This document shows, piece after piece, positions 59,832-64,000 of a stretch of 64,000 nt of DNA; position 1 is the first letter of the stretch; each line of letters starts with the position of its first letter. This DNA comes from Agromyces humatus. Lineage in GTDB: Bacteria > Actinomycetota > Actinomycetes > Actinomycetales > Microbacteriaceae. The stretch spans positions 248,001 through 312,000 of the forward strand of contig NZ_JAJQPD010000001.1 in the NCBI RefSeq assembly GCF_021228295.1. Reading direction: 5' to 3'. Both the position numbers and the translations under genes were made by a program. Under the pieces are notes generated by a model. It was not told where the DNA came from and made no database searches. It saw only the letters and a program-made list of their open reading frames with translations.

Positions 59832-60644
59832 TCACCCGGTTCTAGAGGGTGGATCGACCACGCCTGTCCTGCCACCGTAGTCGCCCGACACGGCATTGTC
59901 ACGGAATGTTTGCCATGAGTCTCTTGTGCCCGACGACCGCCTCAGCGGCGTCTCGGCGAGCACTGCGAGGCCGACCGTCACCGCGCCCGCTGCGGCCAGC
60001 GCGCGCATCGCCTCGGCGAGCGTCGAACCGGTCGTGAGCACGTCGTCGACGAGCAGGAATCGTCGGCCGTCGAGCGATCGCGGGGCCACGAGGGCACCCT
60101 CGGCATTGGCACGGCGGGCCTCGACACCGAGCCCGGCCTGGTCGGCGCGATCGCGCGCCAGGCGCAGCACCGACGCCGATCGGATGCCGCTGCACCGAAG
60201 CATGAGCTCGACGGGGCGGTATCCGCGGTCGCGAAAGGCCCGGGCCGTCGACGGGATGGTGCACACCTCGATCGGCGGGCCGGAGGGCGCGTCGGCAAGA
60301 GCGCACACGACCGCGGCGCGCAGCGCCCGCCCGAGCAACGGGGCTGCGTCGGTGCGACCGCCGTCCTTGAATGCCCCGATCACGGCCGCGACGGGCCCGG
60401 CGTACTGCAGCGCTGCCCACACCGGCGGCCCGTCGAATCGCTCGAGGGCTGGGCGGGAGACCAGCGTCGGGTGAGGGTCGAGTTCGCGGCGGCAGTCGTC
60501 GCAGACGGCCCGGTCGGCGAGCCCGCAGCCCGAGCATGCGACGGGTGCGAGCACCGCGAGCGCGTCGAGCGCGGCCGAGGCGAGGCGGGCGCGAAGGCCG
60601 CGGTCGCGGGCCGCGGGGTCGTGGTGATGCGCCGGGCGGGACAT
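59832..60644 (-). CDS. comF: ComF-family phosphoribosyltransferase-like protein
   Basis: A 270-residue protein. N-terminal cysteines (ACSGCGLADRAVCDDCRREL) form the ComF zinc finger; the phosphoribosyltransferase domain includes YAGPVAAVIGAFKDGGRTD, STARAFRDRGYRPVELM and the PRPP motif FLLVDDVLTTGSTLAEAM. ComF aids DNA uptake in naturally competent bacteria, but no other competence genes are here and actinobacterial copies are widespread. It lies between lpqB and hpf as in mycobacteria. Confidence 0.92.
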   Translation of the reverse strand: MSRPAHHHDPAARDRGLRARLASAALDALAVLAPVACSGCGLADRAVCDDCRRELDPHPTLVSRPALERFDGPPVWAALQYAGPVAAVIGAFKDGGRTDAAPLLGRALRAAVVCALADAPSGPPIEVCTIPSTARAFRDRGYRPVELMLRCSGIRSASVLRLARDRADQAGLGVEARRANAEGALVAPRSLDGRRFLLVDDVLTTGSTLAEAMRALAAAGAVTVGLAVLAETPLRRSSGTRDSWQTFRDNAVSGDYGGRTGVVDPPSRTG

Positions 60645-60737
60645 CCGCTCAGTCTCGACGACCTCGATCGCCTGCGACCCGCTGGCATCGGAGATGTGGA
60701 TGGGCCGGGAGCGTGTGCGCCTGTCGAGGACGCGTGC

Positions 60738-62426
60738 TCAGTCGGGCTGCTGCGTCGCGGTGAAGCGGATGCCGGTCGCGCGGACCTGCCATCCGACGCC
60801 GCTGCGCGCGTCGAGTGCGCCCGCTGATGTGAGCACCCGCAGGTCTCGCTCGCCGTTGCCGCCGACGACCGAGATGCCGTCGGCCGGGCCCTGAATCACC
60901 TCGGCGAATCCGCCGACGACCTGGATGACGACGCGGGTCTCGCCGCCCGGCAGTGCGGTGATCGACGCGACCCGGCGGGCGTCGAGCCACGCCACGTCGA
61001 GCGGCGTGCCGGCCACGCTCGACAAGCGAAGTGCCACGGGTCCGAGCTGAGTCGGGAACCCGTCACCGTCGCGCTCGATCGAGGCGGCCACGAACTGCGT
61101 GCGTGCCCCGTCGCCGAGCAGCGCGATCATGCGGGTGCCGTCGCGTGACACCTCGATGGCCGCGATCGAACTCCCCGACCACGGCACCAGGATCTGCAGC
61201 TCGGTGCCGTCGGGAAGGAATGCGACGAGCTCGCCGGGCGCATCGGAAGGAACCGACCAGACCACGCCCTGCGGGTCGATGTCGGGCACCACGAGGCCCG
61301 GTCTGGGATCGAGCGGCGCCGCGTCCTCGTCGGCGCGCACGATCGCGACACCGCCGGCAGATCGCACCGCGACGGCCTCTGCGCCCGGCCCGACCGAGGC
61401 GCCGTCGGGGGCGAGCCCCTCGACCTGCGGGGAGATCCCCGAGATCTGCTCGATCGACTCACCAGAACTCGAGAGGTGCCCGAAGCTCGTGCCGTCGAAC
61501 ACGACCGGTCGCGGGTCGACCCGCGGATTCACCTCTGGCTGGGGCGACAGGGCGGGCACGTTCTGCTCGGCGCCATCGAGCGACAGCACGACGTCGTCGA
61601 CGTTTCGCACGCTGCCGACGAGGCTGGCGTCGAGCTGCGCCTGCATGCGTTGCACCGAGACGAGGTCGTCGAACGAGGCGCCGGAGAGACCGACGCTCGC
61701 GGCGCGGCTCGACACGGGCACGGAGTTCGGGTCGAGCTGCACTCCCTCGGGGAACGCCGAGACGACGCCGGGCTCCAGCCACTCGGCGGGCCCGGCCAGC
61801 AGCCCCCGCACGATGCTCGTCTGCACCGAGTCGCGACCGGCGAACCAGCGCAGGTCGGGCACGAGGTAGCGGTACTCGGTGTCGTAGAAGTACAGCGCCT
61901 GCGGAAGGAACACCTCTTCGAACGTGAGCTCGTCGACGAGCAGGCCCTGCGGCGCCTCCGCGATGCGCCACTGCCCGTCGACCTGCTCGAGCCGATACGG
62001 CAGTTGCACCTCGGCGCTCGATTCGGGCAGGTCGTACTGCCCGTTCGAGGTGAGCGAGGCGGTCGGCGTCACGTCGACGACCATCGTCGTCTCGCTCGTC
62101 TGCTCGAAGGCGCGATCGGCGAGCACGTCGATGGTCGCGCGTTCGTCGGGCTGCCACACCTCGGCGAACGCCGGCGTGAGATACTCGCGCGCCACCTGGT
62201 AGCGGCCACGCGGGCTCGCCGCGGCCTCGATGAAGCCCTGCACGATCTGCTCCTGCGTCGCATCGGTCTGCGGCCCGCGCGCGAACGTGTCGAGCTCGAG
62301 CGATTCCTCGACCGGTTCGGGGTCACCGGCGGTGACCGGACCCGAACTCGGCAGGGACACGCAGGCCGTGAGCATAGCGACCAGGATCAGGGCGAGGGAT
62401 GTCGCAGCGGCGCGTCGCCTACGCAT
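60738..62426 (-). CDS. lpqB: LpqB lipoprotein (beta-propeller, MtrB accessory)
   Basis: A 562-residue lipoprotein: lipobox VAMLTAC, then a GerMN-like domain (about 60-290; TQEQIVQGFIEAAASPRGRY, YLVPDLRWFAGRD) and a beta-propeller (about 300-560). LpqB binds MtrB outside the membrane and promotes MtrA phosphorylation. ATG 62426 overlaps the mtrB stop by 8 bases. The frame is open to 62528, but the extension is arginine-rich and lies inside mtrB. Confidence 0.93.
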   Translation of the reverse strand: MRRRRAAATSLALILVAMLTACVSLPSSGPVTAGDPEPVEESLELDTFARGPQTDATQEQIVQGFIEAAASPRGRYQVAREYLTPAFAEVWQPDERATIDVLADRAFEQTSETTMVVDVTPTASLTSNGQYDLPESSAEVQLPYRLEQVDGQWRIAEAPQGLLVDELTFEEVFLPQALYFYDTEYRYLVPDLRWFAGRDSVQTSIVRGLLAGPAEWLEPGVVSAFPEGVQLDPNSVPVSSRAASVGLSGASFDDLVSVQRMQAQLDASLVGSVRNVDDVVLSLDGAEQNVPALSPQPEVNPRVDPRPVVFDGTSFGHLSSSGESIEQISGISPQVEGLAPDGASVGPGAEAVAVRSAGGVAIVRADEDAAPLDPRPGLVVPDIDPQGVVWSVPSDAPGELVAFLPDGTELQILVPWSGSSIAAIEVSRDGTRMIALLGDGARTQFVAASIERDGDGFPTQLGPVALRLSSVAGTPLDVAWLDARRVASITALPGGETRVVIQVVGGFAEVIQGPADGISVVGGNGERDLRVLTSAGALDARSGVGWQVRATGIRFTATQQPD

Positions 62427-64000
62427 CGCGGGCCTCCTCGGGGGTTCGAGCCGACGGGGATGCCGCGGGCGGAGCATCGGACACATCCGACGCGATCGCG
62501 CCGGACCCGTCGCCCGTCTGCGTCGCATCGTCCTCGACCGCCCTGATCATGCCCGTCGGCGGCGGCCCTTCGGCCCCGGCGTCGTCGGGCTCGAGCGGCA
62601 GCGGCGAGACGACCGCTGCGGCGTCGGCTGTGCGCGGCAGCGTGAGGCGGAACACCGTGCCGGCGCCGGGCCGTGACCACAGGTCGAGGGTGCCGCCGTG
62701 CGCGACGGCGTCTTCGAGCGAGATCGCGAGCCCGAGGCCGGTGCCGCCGATGGTGCGCGTGCGACTCGGATCGGCTCGCCAGAACCGGTCGAACACACGG
62801 GCGCTCTCGTCTTGGGTCATGCCGAGTCCGTAATCGCGCACCGAGAGGGCGATGGCCGTGGCGTTGCTGTCGACGGCGACGACGATCGGGCGGCCCTCGC
62901 CGTGTTCGATCGCGTTGCCGAGCAGGTTGCGCACGATACGCCGGATGCGGCGAGGGTCGACCTCGGCGTCGAGGTGCCCGCCCGGCGCGACGAGCCGGAG
63001 CTCGCTGCCGCGACCCCGTGCGAGCTCGTTCATGGACTCGATCGCGTCGCCCGCGAGGTGCACGAGGTTCGTCGGCTCGGTCGCGAGCTCGACGGATCCG
63101 GCGTCGTACCGACTGATCTCGAGCAGGTCGGCGAGGAGCACCTCGAAGCGATCGGTCTGCGTGTGCAGCAGTTCGACGGTGCGCGAGGTCGGGCCGGGGA
63201 AGTCATCGCGCTGGCCGTACAGCACGTCGCCCGCCAGCCGGATGGTCGTGAGCGGGGTGCGCAGCTCATGCGAGACGTCGGACACGAACCGCTGCTGCAC
63301 GACCGAGAGCTCGGCGAGCTCGCGGATGCGCGCCTGGAGGCTGTCGGCCATGCCGTTGAACGAGGCCGCGAGCGTGGCGAGCTCGTCTTCGCCGCGCGAG
63401 GGCATGCGCACGCCGAGATCGCCCGCGGCGAGGCGCCGGCTCGTCGCCGCCACGGTGCGGATCGGTTCGATCACCCACCGCACGACGAGGAAGATGATCA
63501 CCGTGAGCAACGCGAGCAGCGCGATCGCACCGACGATGCCGACGAGCTGCATGAAGGCGAGCGAGTCCTGCGCGGCGGCGAAGTTATAGCCGATGTAGAG
63601 CTCGTACCGGCCGGCGCCGGGGGGCGCCTCGAGGTCGCTGCCGACGACCACGCCGGGATCGGTGCCGCCGTCACGGCTCTCGAGCGCGACCGACTGCCAG
63701 AATTGCCCGCCAGGGTTGGCCTGCACCCGCTCGCGCAGCTCGGGCGTGATCACGCTGCTGAGGTCGGGCGCACCGCGGTCGGGCGGGGCGATGCCGCTCG
63801 GCTCCTGGTCGGGTGCCCGGAAGTACGCGATCGCCGCGCTGCCCGAGACGGACTGCACCGTGCGCACGGTCGAGCTCATGAGGCTCTGCAGCGATGCTCG
63901 ATCGGCCGCGTCGGACGAGTCGAGGATGCGCTGCGCCGCGACGGTCGCGTTGTTCGAGGCGTCGAGCACGCGGTCGAGCTGCTGCTGGAAGATGTTCGAC
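62419..64000 (-). CDS. mtrB: Sensor histidine kinase MtrB (5' end outside window)
   Basis: 526 residues are visible; the reading frame stays open through the window edge (SNIFQQQLDRVLDASNN matches the mycobacterial external domain), so the start and first helix are missing. Visible parts: external sensor domain, helix (LVGIVGAIALLALLTVIIFL), HAMP (about 175-225), HisKA helix with FVSDVSHELRTPLTTIRL, and HATPase (NLLGNAIEHGEG, VRDYGLGM, FWRADPSRTRTIGGTGLGLA). MtrAB controls cell wall and division genes. The C-terminal Pro/Ala/Glu tail is long. lpqB follows. Confidence 0.95.
   Translation of the reverse strand, partial: SNIFQQQLDRVLDASNNATVAAQRILDSSDAADRASLQSLMSSTVRTVQSVSGSAAIAYFRAPDQEPSGIAPPDRGAPDLSSVITPELRERVQANPGGQFWQSVALESRDGGTDPGVVVGSDLEAPPGAGRYELYIGYNFAAAQDSLAFMQLVGIVGAIALLALLTVIIFLVVRWVIEPIRTVAATSRRLAAGDLGVRMPSRGEDELATLAASFNGMADSLQARIRELAELSVVQQRFVSDVSHELRTPLTTIRLAGDVLYGQRDDFPGPTSRTVELLHTQTDRFEVLLADLLEISRYDAGSVELATEPTNLVHLAGDAIESMNELARGRGSELRLVAPGGHLDAEVDPRRIRRIVRNLLGNAIEHGEGRPIVVAVDSNATAIALSVRDYGLGMTQDESARVFDRFWRADPSRTRTIGGTGLGLAISLEDAVAHGGTLDLWSRPGAGTVFRLTLPRTADAAAVVSPLPLEPDDAGAEGPPPTGMIRAVEDDATQTGDGSGAIASDVSDAPPAASPSARTPEEARDA

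Overview
This window is a 64-kb stretch of ordinary, gene-dense chromosome from a very GC-rich actinobacterium. Gene content points to Microbacteriaceae (Agromyces-like). Evidence: WhiB1, a mycothiol-type SigH/RsrA pair, LpqB-MtrB, an oxoglutarate decarboxylase fused to an E2 domain (Kgd), a GuaB1-type enzyme, a Rv3235-like protein, many GTG starts, and many TAnnNT -10 boxes lying 6-8 nt before start codons, as expected of leaderless mRNAs. The family assignment is inference; no 16S gene is present. I see no prophage, insertion sequence, CRISPR array or integrative element.

Layout. 1-5.5 kb: end of a ROK protein, a tRNA-Arg(CCG), an ECF sigma factor with a membrane partner, and a TPM-domain protein followed by PspA (envelope stress). 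5.5-10.8 kb: arginase-family enzyme, signal peptidase I, a Tat-exported multicopper oxidase, and a divergent FAD disulfide oxidoreductase followed by a small HExxH protein. 10.8-15.8 kb: iron-siderophore uptake operon (ATPase, lipoprotein, fused permease, siderophore-interacting reductase) under a DtxR/IdeR-like box. 15.8-23.3 kb: amidase, membrane protein, GNAT, a phosphoribosyltransferase/S51 peptidase-like/uracil-DNA glycosylase operon, an SDR with a K+ channel, and an acyltransferase flanked by copies of an intergenic repeat. 23.4-26.1 kb: metY and metX. 26.2-29.3 kb: a tightly coupled histidine kinase, membrane protein and response regulator. 29.3-39.4 kb: MFS exporter, thiamine-binding protein, GT87, NnrD, HAD plus old-yellow-enzyme pair, VOC protein, two CNNM/CBS proteins, GuaB1. 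39.6-45.8 kb: kgd and an MMPL transporter.

45.8-64 kb is a core actinobacterial neighbourhood: rsrA-sigH, aroA-rsgA, whiB1, pdtaS, a Rv3235-like gene, secA, hpf, comF, lpqB, mtrB. It parallels the Rv3219-Rv3246c region of Mycobacterium tuberculosis as I recall it, with a CpaE-like ATPase and a SAF-domain protein inserted next to pdtaS.

Nothing here is a clearly new defence or mobile system. The most interesting signals are: a perfect GGAAT-N18-GTT SigH-type promoter and strong ribosome site placed to make an N-terminally extended SigH; a kinase/pseudo-kinase-like/regulator triad; an orphan CpaE-like ATPase whose P-loop lysine is arginine; the repeated leaderless promoter geometry, including two divergent genes whose -10 boxes overlap; and a perfect DnaA box upstream of a small DNA-binding gene.
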